Part shown: positions 7,785-16,302 of the stretch, piece by piece | How positions within the stretch are numbered: the stretch's first letter is position 1 | Layout of the letters: each line of letters opens with the position of its first letter | Assembly (NCBI GenBank): GCA_020348385.1 | Contig: CP070750.1 | Location: 299,154-346,398, forward strand | Source of the DNA: Candidatus Aminicenantota bacterium | GTDB lineage: Bacteria > Acidobacteriota > Aminicenantia > Aminicenantales > Aminicenantaceae | Length of the DNA: 47,245 nt | Direction: 5' to 3' | Translations under genes and position numbers: made by a program | Notes under the pieces: generated by a model | What the model was told of the DNA's origin: nothing | What the model saw: only the letters and a program-made list of their open reading frames with translations | Databases searched by the model: none

Positions 7785-10700
7785 TCAAAAGCTGTTGACT
7801 TTTTTGAAGCCGAGGATGGATTTGACCTTGGTGGTGACAGAATCCGAGATGGAATAAAACGTGGGCAAAAAGATCAATGTGAATATTGTGGATGTGGTCA
7901 ATCCGCCGATGATAGCAATAGAAATCGGTGCCCACATCTGCGCTCGTCGTCCCGCTGCTTCAAAAAACTGAGGCAGCAGAAAGGGGAGGGCCAACGGCAA
8001 AACACCAAAAATCGTCGTGATGGCCGTCATGATGATCGGCCGCATCCGGTCTTTGCCTCCCTGAATGATGGCTGCTGTCTTTTCCAATCCGGATTTCCGC
8101 AGGGTTCGGATATGATCGATCAGGATGATCCCGTTGTTCACCACGATCCCGAACAGTACCAAAAGTCCTAAATAGGAAGTTGTATTCAGGGTAATTCCTG
8201 TGATGGAAAAGATCATGGCCACCCCGAACAGTGCCAGCGGCACGGTTAGCAGAATAGTGAAAGGATGCATAAATGACTCGAAAAGCGACGCCATGATAAT
8301 ATAGATAAAGATCAGGGCAAGGATTATCGCCATGTTGGATTCCCCTTGGGATTCCTGGAATCTCCTCCAACCGGATCCCAGACTCCACGTGTAGCCATCC
8401 GGAAATTGAACTGTGCTCATGATGTTTCTGACGTCGCCGGAAATGGCCATCATTCCCTCTTGTTTGGTGTTGATGTTGATGACCAATTTGGACATTTTGT
8501 TCTCTTTGCGGATCGAAGTCGATCCGGCCCTATAGGAGATATTCGATATCGCAGAGATGGGAATCCGCTGGGATTGGGTTGGCATGCTGATGTTCCGGAG
8601 GTCTTGCTCTGAAAAACCGTCGTCGCCTTGTATTTTCAAGATAATATCGATTTCCCTGTTTTCCGTTTTAAACTTCCCGATTGGCCTTTCCGAAATAGAG
8701 GAAGAAATCGTCTGGGCCACCATCCGGCTGCTCACTCCTGAGCTTTCAGCTTTTTTGCGGTCAACCTCGACCATTATTTGGGTGTCTCCTCCCTCTAGGT
8801 CACTGGTGATATCCTCGACGTTTTCTATGGTCTTGAGCTTTTCGATCACCATAGGAACCAGTTCGGTCAGTTTTGTGTAGTCGAGTCCGATGAGTTCAAC
8901 GGCTATCCCGCTAAAATGTCCATGACGACCGAAACGCTGCCCGTATTCGTACTGGATCCCAGCCCGCCTGGGCAGCAAATCCTTTAGCCTTTCTTTGATC
9001 TCGGTCACCGAGGGCCCTTCCTCTTTCAGATTCAACTCGATTCTTCCTTGGAACCTTCCCTGCCGCATGCGCCGTGTGCCGAATTCGGTAGTCACATGTT
9101 CGACGGCAAGTTCCTCTTTATTCGCAAAAAGAATTTCCTCGTAATTCTGGAACAAGGCTTTCATCTGTTCCAGGGTAAAACTCCGCGGCATATAAACAGA
9201 TAAGTTGACTTCCCGCTCATCGCTACTGGGCATGAACTCTCGTTCGATGCTTTTAAGAAGATGGGATGAGATAAAGAAGATTCCTATCGCCAGTCCCACA
9301 ACGAGGATCTTGGTTTTCCAATTCTTGATCGTGAAACTAATGATCTTTTCGTAAAAGTTTGTCAGCTTGATCAGCCAGCGCGCTTTTTCTCTGGCTTTTC
9401 CCGAAAGAAGACGGCTTCCCGCCAGAGGGATGAACGTGAGAGCAACGATAAGAGAAGCGATCAATGCCAGGGAAATGGTTAAAGCAAAGTCTTGCATGAA
9501 GCGTCCGAATCCGGATCGAGACATGAATCCCAACGAGATGAACACGACCAGTGTTGTCAAAGTAGAGGCTGAGACAGCCATGGCCACTTCACTGGCCCCC
9601 TGCATCGAAGCCTTTATCGGAGAAAACTTCTTTTCCTGCCGCAGTCGGAAGATGTTCTCCAGGACCACGACGCTGTTATCCACCAGCATACCCACGGCCA
9701 TCATCAATCCGCTGAGGGAGATGATGTTGATGGTGATATTCGCACGAAAGATGGTGCGGTAGAGATACATAAAGCTGAAGGTGAACACCATAGCCATAGG
9801 GATGGCAATGGCGATGATGATGGTGGACCGGAATTTCCTCAAGAAAAATAGCAGGACAATTATAGCCAGTAGCCCTCCGACCACCCCAGAAATGCTCAGA
9901 TCTCTCAGGCTTTTGAGTATGTCCTGGGATTGGTCGCGGTAGAATATAGTGGTCATGTTTTGGAGGGAGGGCTCTGTCTCCTTTATCCCAGCCATCGTGG
10001 CTTTGACTTTGTTGCACACGTCCACGATGTTGGCGTTGGACGCCCGATAGATCTGGAAGCGAACCGTTTCATTCCCGTCTAGGCGGTTGAAGTCTTCTTT
10101 GATGGGATAATCGTAGGTCACGCGGGCCACATCAGCGATCGTCAATCCTCTGTTGCTGACGGGGAGGTTTTTGACTTCCTCCAGGATTTTTAATTCTCCT
10201 GGAATACGTGCCACATACCGCATAGGGCCTTCTTCCACATACCCTGCCGAAATGTTGATATTGTTGTTCCTTATAGAATCAATCAAGTCGTTTATGCGGA
10301 TGGAAGAGGAATAGAAAACCTCTGGCTTCAGATAAACGGTCAAAACTTTGTTCCGGATACCCCGGATATCCACGTTGGCAACACCCTGGATGCGTTCCAA
10401 CTGCTGGGTGATGTAATTTTCCGACCAATAATACAGGTTGTCCAGATCTCCAGGCAATGCCACACTGAAATTGATCACGGGCCTGTCGTTCATCCCCCAC
10501 CGGCGGATGTTGATGTTTTCTATGTCGTCTGGTAACTGATCGCGCATCTGGTCGATCCGGTCCCGGATTTCCATCGTGGCCAGGTCCATGTTAGTGCCCC
10601 CATGGAATTGCATGTGGATATTGCTGTAGGATGCAGAGGAAGTAGAACTAAAGCTCTCCAGATTATTGATGGTAGCCAGGATGTCCTCCAGCGGCCGTGT

Positions 10701-10889
10701 GATGGTGCGTTCCACCTCTTCAGGAGAAGAGGAGGGGTAAGGGATCTGCACCATCAGGCTCGGAAAAGACGTGTCGGGCATCATCTCCAGCGGCAGTTTC
10801 ATGATGGAGATCACGCCTATGGTTATAAAAATGAGCATGGCCACGATGACGGAAACCGGCTTGCGTATGGAAAATTCTGGTAAATTCAT
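7785..10889 (-). CDS. RND efflux transporter permease subunit (second pump of operon)
   Basis: A 1034-residue inner-membrane pump of the resistance-nodulation-division superfamily, driven by the proton gradient and working as a trimer. It has the full two-fold layout: TM1 at residues 13-32, a periplasmic porter domain, TM2-6, a central amphipathic loop, TM7 near residue 525, a second porter domain and TM8-12. TM4 reads GMLVDNSVVVLENIF, with one Asp of the relay and Asn in place of the second Asp found in AcrB. Its ATG overlaps the stop of the other pump gene by 4 bases, so the two are translationally coupled. Substrate is unknown; a drug, lipid or metal substrate cannot be chosen from sequence. 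It converges with the S9 peptidase gene. Confidence 0.92.
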   Translation of the reverse strand: MNLPEFSIRKPVSVIVAMLIFITIGVISIMKLPLEMMPDTSFPSLMVQIPYPSSSPEEVERTITRPLEDILATINNLESFSSTSSASYSNIHMQFHGGTNMDLATMEIRDRIDQMRDQLPDDIENINIRRWGMNDRPVINFSVALPGDLDNLYYWSENYITQQLERIQGVANVDIRGIRNKVLTVYLKPEVFYSSSIRINDLIDSIRNNNINISAGYVEEGPMRYVARIPGELKILEEVKNLPVSNRGLTIADVARVTYDYPIKEDFNRLDGNETVRFQIYRASNANIVDVCNKVKATMAGIKETEPSLQNMTTIFYRDQSQDILKSLRDLSISGVVGGLLAIIVLLFFLRKFRSTIIIAIAIPMAMVFTFSFMYLYRTIFRANITINIISLSGLMMAVGMLVDNSVVVLENIFRLRQEKKFSPIKASMQGASEVAMAVSASTLTTLVVFISLGFMSRSGFGRFMQDFALTISLALIASLIVALTFIPLAGSRLLSGKAREKARWLIKLTNFYEKIISFTIKNWKTKILVVGLAIGIFFISSHLLKSIEREFMPSSDEREVNLSVYMPRSFTLEQMKALFQNYEEILFANKEELAVEHVTTEFGTRRMRQGRFQGRIELNLKEEGPSVTEIKERLKDLLPRRAGIQYEYGQRFGRHGHFSGIAVELIGLDYTKLTELVPMVIEKLKTIENVEDITSDLEGGDTQIMVEVDRKKAESSGVSSRMVAQTISSSISERPIGKFKTENREIDIILKIQGDDGFSEQDLRNISMPTQSQRIPISAISNISYRAGSTSIRKENKMSKLVININTKQEGMMAISGDVRNIMSTVQFPDGYTWSLGSGWRRFQESQGESNMAIILALIFIYIIMASLFESFMHPFTILLTVPLALFGVAMIFSITGITLNTTSYLGLLVLFGIVVNNGIILIDHIRTLRKSGLEKTAAIIQGGKDRMRPIIMTAITTIFGVLPLALPFLLPQFFEAAGRRAQMWAPISIAIIGGLTTSTIFTLIFLPTFYSISDSVTTKVKSILGFKKVNSF

Positions 10890-13800
10890 GGTTTACTCGT
10901 TTTGGCTTTATTAAGGGAAGCACCCACCTTAACACTTTTTAAGAGGCGCATCAATCGGCTTTCTTTCTCTTCGGTTTCTGTGGGATCTTTAACCACAGCG
11001 TTGTAGACCAACGGGATAAATATGAGGGTTAAAAACGTTCCGAAGATCAATCCCCCGATCAATGTCAGGGCCAGCGGGATGCGGATCTCGAAACCTTCGT
11101 TGAAATCCAAAGCCATTGGTGTAAGCCCCAACACCGTAGTGACTGTGGTCATCAGGATCGGCCGCCACCTGACTTGAGCAGCGGTTTTGATGGCCTCTAC
11201 CTTGGGCATTCCCTGTTTCTGCAGCTGACCGATGTAATCCACCAGCACGATGGCGTTATTGACGATAATACCGGAGAGGATGATCAGCCCGATCAGCACG
11301 ATCACGTTGATGGACATGCTGGCTACAAGCCCGATGATCACCACGCCGATGATACCAAGCGGGATGGTAAACATGATGATAAAGGGTTTTTTGAAGGATT
11401 CGAATTGGGAGGCCATGACCAGATAGACCAGAAATACAGCCAGAAAAATGGCAAAAATCATCGAGGAAAAAGCAACATCCTGTTCCATGGTTTGTCCGGC
11501 CAAGTTTATCGACACCTCAGGGCCGTGGTCAACGGTAGCAGCAGCTATCATGACCTTTTCTTTGGCCTCGTCCAGGGAGGTACCTGCGATATTCCCTGTG
11601 ATGACCGCGGATTTTTGCTGGAGGATGCGTCTGATCTCTGCTGGGCCTTCTTTAATCTGGATCTCTGACAGGGCCTTTAGAGGCACCATCACACCCAGTC
11701 CGTTTCGGATATTGATCCGTTCGATCTTCTCCACCCTGTCGCGGGAATCTTCCGAAAGACGAACCCGGATGTCCACTTCCCGGTCGCTTTCGATAAACCG
11801 TGTGGCCACTTCACCCTCGATCTTGTTCCTGATCTGGGCCCCCACCGAGTTAATGGTCATGTCCTGGGAGGCCAGAACAGCTCTGTTAAAAATGATCTGG
11901 ACTTCTGGGTATCCTTCTTCCATGCTGGACTTCACGTCGATAATCCCCTCTATCCCCCGGACCTTTTCCAGGAGTTCGTCGGATACTTCCTTGATCAGAT
12001 CGAGATTGTTCCCAGCGACAACGACTTCCAGCGGTGCCTTGAATGAGAACAATCGAGGTTTGTAGACTTTGATCTTTGTGGTGGGGAACTTTTCCAGGTC
12101 GGCCCTAACCCGGTCCATGATCTTATCTTCCTTTGCTCCCAGGATACCCGGTTTCAAACGCAGGGTGAATTCGGATAGGTTTTCCCGTTCTTCTTGGAAA
12201 GATATCCCTGCTCTGGAACCTTTCCCTATCAGTTCGTACACGCTGTCTATTTCATCATATTTTTTCAGAGTTTCGGAGATGTCCGATATGACGGCCGCGT
12301 TCTCTTTGAGGGATGTTCCGGGCTGGAATTCGACATTGATCAAAAATTCTCCCTGGGAGATGACCGGGATCAGCTCCTGCCCCATAAAACGGGTCATAAA
12401 GATGGCCACGATAAAAAGAAACAGCACGCCGACAATGATAATTTTCCGGCGTCTGAACGTACTGTCCTGGATATTTTTATAAGAAGTGTAAAACCTGTCG
12501 TATGCTTTGTCCAGCGGCTTGAACACGATCTTTAAAATCCGATTCAACCATTCCTTTGCATTCTCCCGGCGCATTACTGCGTTGAGCATCGGAACGAGTG
12601 TCAGCGATACGACCAAGGACGCCAGGAGTGAGAATGTCACTGTCAATGCCATATCTCTGAACAGTTGTCCGGCGATCCCCTCCACGAACACGATCGGAAA
12701 AAACACCGCTACTGTCGTAAATGTCGAAGCGGTAACGGCCCCGGCCACTTCGGATGTGCCTTCCAAGGAAGACTTGTACAATCCCACACCCTTCTCTTTG
12801 TAACGCTGGATAGACTCCAACACCACAATGGAGTTATCCACCAGCATTCCTATTCCTAAGGCTAGGCCTCCTAGGGATATGATATTCAAGGATATATTGG
12901 AGGAGTACATCAGGAAAAATGTAATGACAACAGAGATGGGGATTGCGGCCCCGATGATAAGTGTACTTCGAAAATTTTTCAGAAAATAGAGGAGAACCAT
13001 AATAGCCAAAATACCTCCGATGATGGCTGTCTGCTTGACTTCATTGATCGTGTTTTTAATAAATTTGGATTGATTGGTGATAACCAAGTATTCCATATCG
13101 CGCGGCCTGAGGATACTGTTCTGCACCGTTTCCAGTTTTTCTGTGACGGCATTGGCCACGGACACGGTGTTGGCATCGGCTGCTCGGTAAATAGCGGCTT
13201 CGATGCATTCCCGGCCATTGATGCGTGAGATAACCTTGCGTTCTTTGTATCCGCGGAAAACGTCCGCAACACTTCCCAGGGTGATCTGGACATCGCCCCG
13301 CTTTTCGATGATGATATCTTTTATTTCTTCGACGGTTTTGAATTGATTGACGGTGCGGACCAAAAACTGGCTGTCTTTTTGTTTTAAAATCCCGGCGGAC
13401 AGATTCACATTTTCTTGTGATAGACGGCTGGCCACTGTGGTGATCGGGATATTGAGAAGGCTGAGTTGCTGTTCGTTGAGGTCGATATGGATCTCATCTT
13501 CCAGACCTCCCGAAATGGAACAGGCTGCCACTCCTTCGATACTCTCCAGGGCCTGTTTGACCTCCCTCTCTGCTATGTACCGGATGAATCCGAGATCGAC
13601 ATCTCCTGTCAAACCCAGTTTCATGATGGGTTCCTGGTTGGGATCGTACCGGAGGATGACCGGCTTGGTGGCCCCCACTGGCAAACGGAGCAGGTCCAGC
13701 TTTTCTCTGAGCTTCAAGGTGGCAAAATCCATGTTGGTATGCCACGCGAACTCGACCGTGACTTCGGATAGCTCGGCCCGGGAGACTGAAGAAATACGCA

Positions 13801-14032
13801 CGACGTTATCTACAACCCCGCAGGTTTCTTCGATCGGCTTGGAAATGATGTTCTCTATTTCAGAAGGGGCTGTTCCTGGGTATTCGGTCTTGATGGTGAG
13901 TGTGGGATAGGATATCTTAGGCAAAAGATTCAGGTTGAGTTTAGAGTAAGAGATGAATCCAAAAATAATCGCGGCAACGGTGAACATAAAGACGGTCACC
14001 GGACGGTTGATCGAAAATTTGACGATCTTCAT
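10886..14032 (-). CDS. RND efflux transporter permease subunit (first pump of operon)
   Basis: A 1048-residue RND pump, clearly related to but distinct from its downstream neighbour. It begins KIVKFSINRPVTVFMF, the usual first transmembrane helix, and carries the TM4 motif GMLVDNSIVVLESIQRYK with a single relay Asp. The C-terminal half includes the QFESFKKPFIIM loop before TM9 and a cytoplasmic tail of about 35 residues rich in Lys and Glu. Its ATG overlaps the adaptor stop by 4 bases (14029-14032), and its own stop overlaps the next ATG. Two different pump subunits behind one adaptor suggest a heteromeric pump as in MdtBC, or two pumps sharing an adaptor; this is inference. No outer-membrane channel gene is present in the window. 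Confidence 0.92.
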   Translation of the reverse strand: MKIVKFSINRPVTVFMFTVAAIIFGFISYSKLNLNLLPKISYPTLTIKTEYPGTAPSEIENIISKPIEETCGVVDNVVRISSVSRAELSEVTVEFAWHTNMDFATLKLREKLDLLRLPVGATKPVILRYDPNQEPIMKLGLTGDVDLGFIRYIAEREVKQALESIEGVAACSISGGLEDEIHIDLNEQQLSLLNIPITTVASRLSQENVNLSAGILKQKDSQFLVRTVNQFKTVEEIKDIIIEKRGDVQITLGSVADVFRGYKERKVISRINGRECIEAAIYRAADANTVSVANAVTEKLETVQNSILRPRDMEYLVITNQSKFIKNTINEVKQTAIIGGILAIMVLLYFLKNFRSTLIIGAAIPISVVITFFLMYSSNISLNIISLGGLALGIGMLVDNSIVVLESIQRYKEKGVGLYKSSLEGTSEVAGAVTASTFTTVAVFFPIVFVEGIAGQLFRDMALTVTFSLLASLVVSLTLVPMLNAVMRRENAKEWLNRILKIVFKPLDKAYDRFYTSYKNIQDSTFRRRKIIIVGVLFLFIVAIFMTRFMGQELIPVISQGEFLINVEFQPGTSLKENAAVISDISETLKKYDEIDSVYELIGKGSRAGISFQEERENLSEFTLRLKPGILGAKEDKIMDRVRADLEKFPTTKIKVYKPRLFSFKAPLEVVVAGNNLDLIKEVSDELLEKVRGIEGIIDVKSSMEEGYPEVQIIFNRAVLASQDMTINSVGAQIRNKIEGEVATRFIESDREVDIRVRLSEDSRDRVEKIERINIRNGLGVMVPLKALSEIQIKEGPAEIRRILQQKSAVITGNIAGTSLDEAKEKVMIAAATVDHGPEVSINLAGQTMEQDVAFSSMIFAIFLAVFLVYLVMASQFESFKKPFIIMFTIPLGIIGVVIIGLVASMSINVIVLIGLIILSGIIVNNAIVLVDYIGQLQKQGMPKVEAIKTAAQVRWRPILMTTVTTVLGLTPMALDFNEGFEIRIPLALTLIGGLIFGTFLTLIFIPLVYNAVVKDPTETEEKESRLMRLLKSVKVGASLNKAKTSKP

Positions 14033-15321
14033 CGGATCACATCAACTCTTTGACCGTCTTTGAGCCCTTCGACGCCCACAACGACAATGACATCCCCTTC
14101 GGCTAGGCCGTTCGTGACTTCCACTTCATCTTCTTCTGTAAGGCCCAGGGAGATTTCGCGCTGGGACACCAAGTTCCGGTTCATCACAAAGACATAGGTC
14201 TTGTTCTGCTTGTAAAGAATGGCTTTCCGAGGAATGACTATCACGTCTTCTTTTGCCCCGATGGCGATCCGGACTTCTACGAACATCCCCGGTTTCAGTT
14301 GAAGTGAGTCGTCGAATACTTCGACGGTGGTTTTGACCGTTCCTGTTTGGTTGTCGATCCGGGGATTGATCAGCTTGACATCGCCCTTGAACACGGCTCC
14401 CGTCAATACTTCGGTCGTCACATCGGCTGGCATCCCGGGTTCCAGTTTGATGGCGTCGGAGGTGGGCACATATACGCGAATGAGCAGGGGTTTGAAATCT
14501 TCGATGGTGTAAACCTGCTGGTTAGCGTTGACACGATCCCCCATTTCGATAAGGCGCTCGGTTACGTATCCATCCGACAGCGCTCGGATCTTGGTATAAT
14601 TCAGCTGCAACTCGAGATTTTTATAGCTTTCCTGGCTGTTTTGATGATCCAGCTTTCGTTGTTTGTATATGGCTTCCTGTGTCTGAAATTCCTGTTCGGA
14701 GATCAGCTCCCGGGTGATCAACTCCTTGTTCCGGTTGTAATTGTTCTCAGCTTCTTCCAGGCTGAGTCTGGCTTGTTCAAGGGTTATTTTGGCCTGTTCG
14801 AAACTGATCTTTATCTCTGTGTCATCCAGCAGCGCCAAAATGTCATTTTCTCGGACATAGGCGCCCTCTTCTTTCACGATTTGTTTGACATAGGCGGCTA
14901 GCCGGGAGAATATCTCCACTTTCCGTTCCGGTTCGACAATTCCGTTTAGGATCAAAAAGGAGTTCAAGTCTTTTTTCTGAACGGGTGCTACGCTGACGGG
15001 AAGTGCCTCCCCGCCACCTTGAAACTTTGCGAGCATTGCCTTAACCTTGTCCGGGGGGATTTTTCCCGATTTGACGGCCTCTTTCAAATGATCTGGGATA
15101 TCCAGAGCGTCGATATCGAATTCCCCGCCGCCCGATCTGTCAGATCCGCGTTTTTGCCCGGATCCATTTTCACCTTCTCTCTTTTCTGCGGATTGTTCGC
15201 TATCTGGGTTTCTTGGGGAATTCCTATCTCTTCCCTGGTCGCTTTCTCCTGATTTGCCACAACCCACAGTTAGAGCCAAAAACACTGCCAACACAAAGAT
15301 TAATAATTTTCTCATCTTCAT
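14029..15321 (-). CDS. RND periplasmic adaptor subunit (membrane fusion protein), lipoprotein
   Basis: A 430-residue adaptor linking the inner-membrane pumps to an outer-membrane channel. The signal ends in a lipobox (LTVGC, Cys at residue 21). A Gly/Asp/Arg/Ser-rich disordered linker follows (about 22-70), then a HlyD-like core: a lipoyl half (LNGIVEPERKVEIFSRLAAY), a coiled-coil hairpin around residues 165-225 rich in Glu, Gln and Leu, the second lipoyl half (YVTERLIEMGDRV), a beta barrel, and a membrane-proximal domain ending LKDGQRVDVI. It is the first gene of the efflux operon, and both following ATGs overlap the preceding stop. The start is ATG 15319-15321 behind AGGTGA; a second ATG two codons later is possible. 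Confidence 0.9.
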   Translation of the reverse strand: MKMRKLLIFVLAVFLALTVGCGKSGESDQGRDRNSPRNPDSEQSAEKREGENGSGQKRGSDRSGGGEFDIDALDIPDHLKEAVKSGKIPPDKVKAMLAKFQGGGEALPVSVAPVQKKDLNSFLILNGIVEPERKVEIFSRLAAYVKQIVKEEGAYVRENDILALLDDTEIKISFEQAKITLEQARLSLEEAENNYNRNKELITRELISEQEFQTQEAIYKQRKLDHQNSQESYKNLELQLNYTKIRALSDGYVTERLIEMGDRVNANQQVYTIEDFKPLLIRVYVPTSDAIKLEPGMPADVTTEVLTGAVFKGDVKLINPRIDNQTGTVKTTVEVFDDSLQLKPGMFVEVRIAIGAKEDVIVIPRKAILYKQNKTYVFVMNRNLVSQREISLGLTEEDEVEVTNGLAEGDVIVVVGVEGLKDGQRVDVIR

Positions 15322-15508
15322 TCACCTGTACGATACTCGTTCATTTTACCTGAAGAACTTTCGGTAATTTTAAATGGTCGTGATTTCAGCGTTAGTCGTT
15401 CCGGATGCGCACAATAACATCTCTGACCATCACCTTTATTAGACGGGAAGTTTATTCATTTTCTTCCACGTTCCTTCGATTTATTTTTCAATTCTTTAAA
15501 ATTTCTAC

Positions 15509-15535
15509 ATATTCTATATAATAAATATAGAATAT
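15509..15535. repeat. Perfect 11-bp inverted repeat on the efflux promoter (candidate operator)
   Basis: Left arm ATATTCTATAT (15509-15519), 5-base centre, right arm ATATAGAATAT (15525-15535). It overlaps the minus-strand -10 element at 15534-15539 and the predicted start, the place where a dimeric repressor would block transcription. No regulator gene is adjacent, so the ligand protein is unknown. Confidence 0.5.
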
Positions 15536-15562
15536 TATACACTATCGACTAACAGTTGGCTA
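15534..15562 (-). promoter_or_regulatory. Candidate promoter of the efflux operon
   Basis: On the minus strand, TAGCCA (15557-15562), 17 bases, then a consensus TATAAT (15534-15539). The -35 is weak (4/6), the -10 perfect. The start would fall near 15527, inside the palindrome. Confidence 0.45.
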
Positions 15563-15686
15563 TCCTTTGCTAAAAAAAAATGGATTCTAAATCAATCCTA
15601 GGGATTCAATTATAAAATATAATTAGAAAGTGAATGAGAAAGAAATATTGTGAGGAGATGCCTTGTCGATTTAATCAGGAAAAATG

Positions 15687-16181
15687 TTAGATAATTACGT
15701 CGTAGTGAATTTTTACAGCTCTTAATGCCAGTTCTTGTTCTTGTCCCTCAGAAAACCAAGCTGAAATAAAATACAAGAATCCATTGTTATTGATATCACG
15801 AAAGGAAATCTTTGTGATATTGCGGCGTTGCCAATCGAAAGAACTTCCTTGAGTGGAATAAGAGCACATAAGATGCGTTTTATTGCTGAAAATATGCAAT
15901 CTTTGCATCTGAAATCTTATGTGAGCAGGTGAATTGTCTTTAAAGAAAAAAACAATGTTGGTCACCGTTGCCCCATTCGGCAAGAAAACAGGGGCTGAAA
16001 AGTATCGATCGGCAGAGCCTGGTTTGACATACAAAATGGTTGCATCCTGAAAAAAATCGACGTTATTCGATCTCGGAGAAAAAAGGGAGGGACCGAATAA
16101 TATGGAATAAGCATGAGTCAATTGGGGAAAAAGCATTGTCGCACACAATAGACCGATAGCCAAGGTTGCGTTTTTTTTCAT
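15687..16181 (-). CDS. Small secreted protein of unknown function
   Basis: A 164-residue protein with a clear Sec signal (residues 1-25, KKNATLAIGLLCATM, cleavage after THA). The mature part is beta-rich with aromatic strands and no catalytic motif that I recognise. The middle (VFLPNGATVTNIVFFFKDN) resembles a jelly-roll type surface domain, but this is only a fold impression. The start is ATG 16179-16181 behind a strong AAAGGAGG. It stands between the efflux operon and the BNR propeller gene on the same strand, separated from each by more than 100 bases, so it is probably its own unit. Confidence 0.7.
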   Translation of the reverse strand: MKKNATLAIGLLCATMLFPQLTHAYSILFGPSLFSPRSNNVDFFQDATILYVKPGSADRYFSAPVFLPNGATVTNIVFFFKDNSPAHIRFQMQRLHIFSNKTHLMCSYSTQGSSFDWQRRNITKISFRDINNNGFLYFISAWFSEGQEQELALRAVKIHYDVII

Positions 16182-16302
16182 TGCTCCGCCTCCTTTATTT
16201 TACAGATGAAGCAATTTTAACGAGTATTTTTTCTCAGGTAAATAGTCTCAAAGGATGAATTTACAGGGGATATTGTATCACCCTTTGCGTATTGGGAGTC
16301 TA

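Larger units (their letters stand above)
15322..15686. other. 365-base AT-rich gap upstream of the efflux operon
   Basis: No open frame with a plausible ribosome site or family is visible. The gap holds the perfect palindrome at 15509-15535, the likely operon promoter overlapping it, and two smaller AT palindromes, including one spanning AATCC/GGATT near 15593. The implied leader to the adaptor ATG is about 200 bases. Confidence 0.6.
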
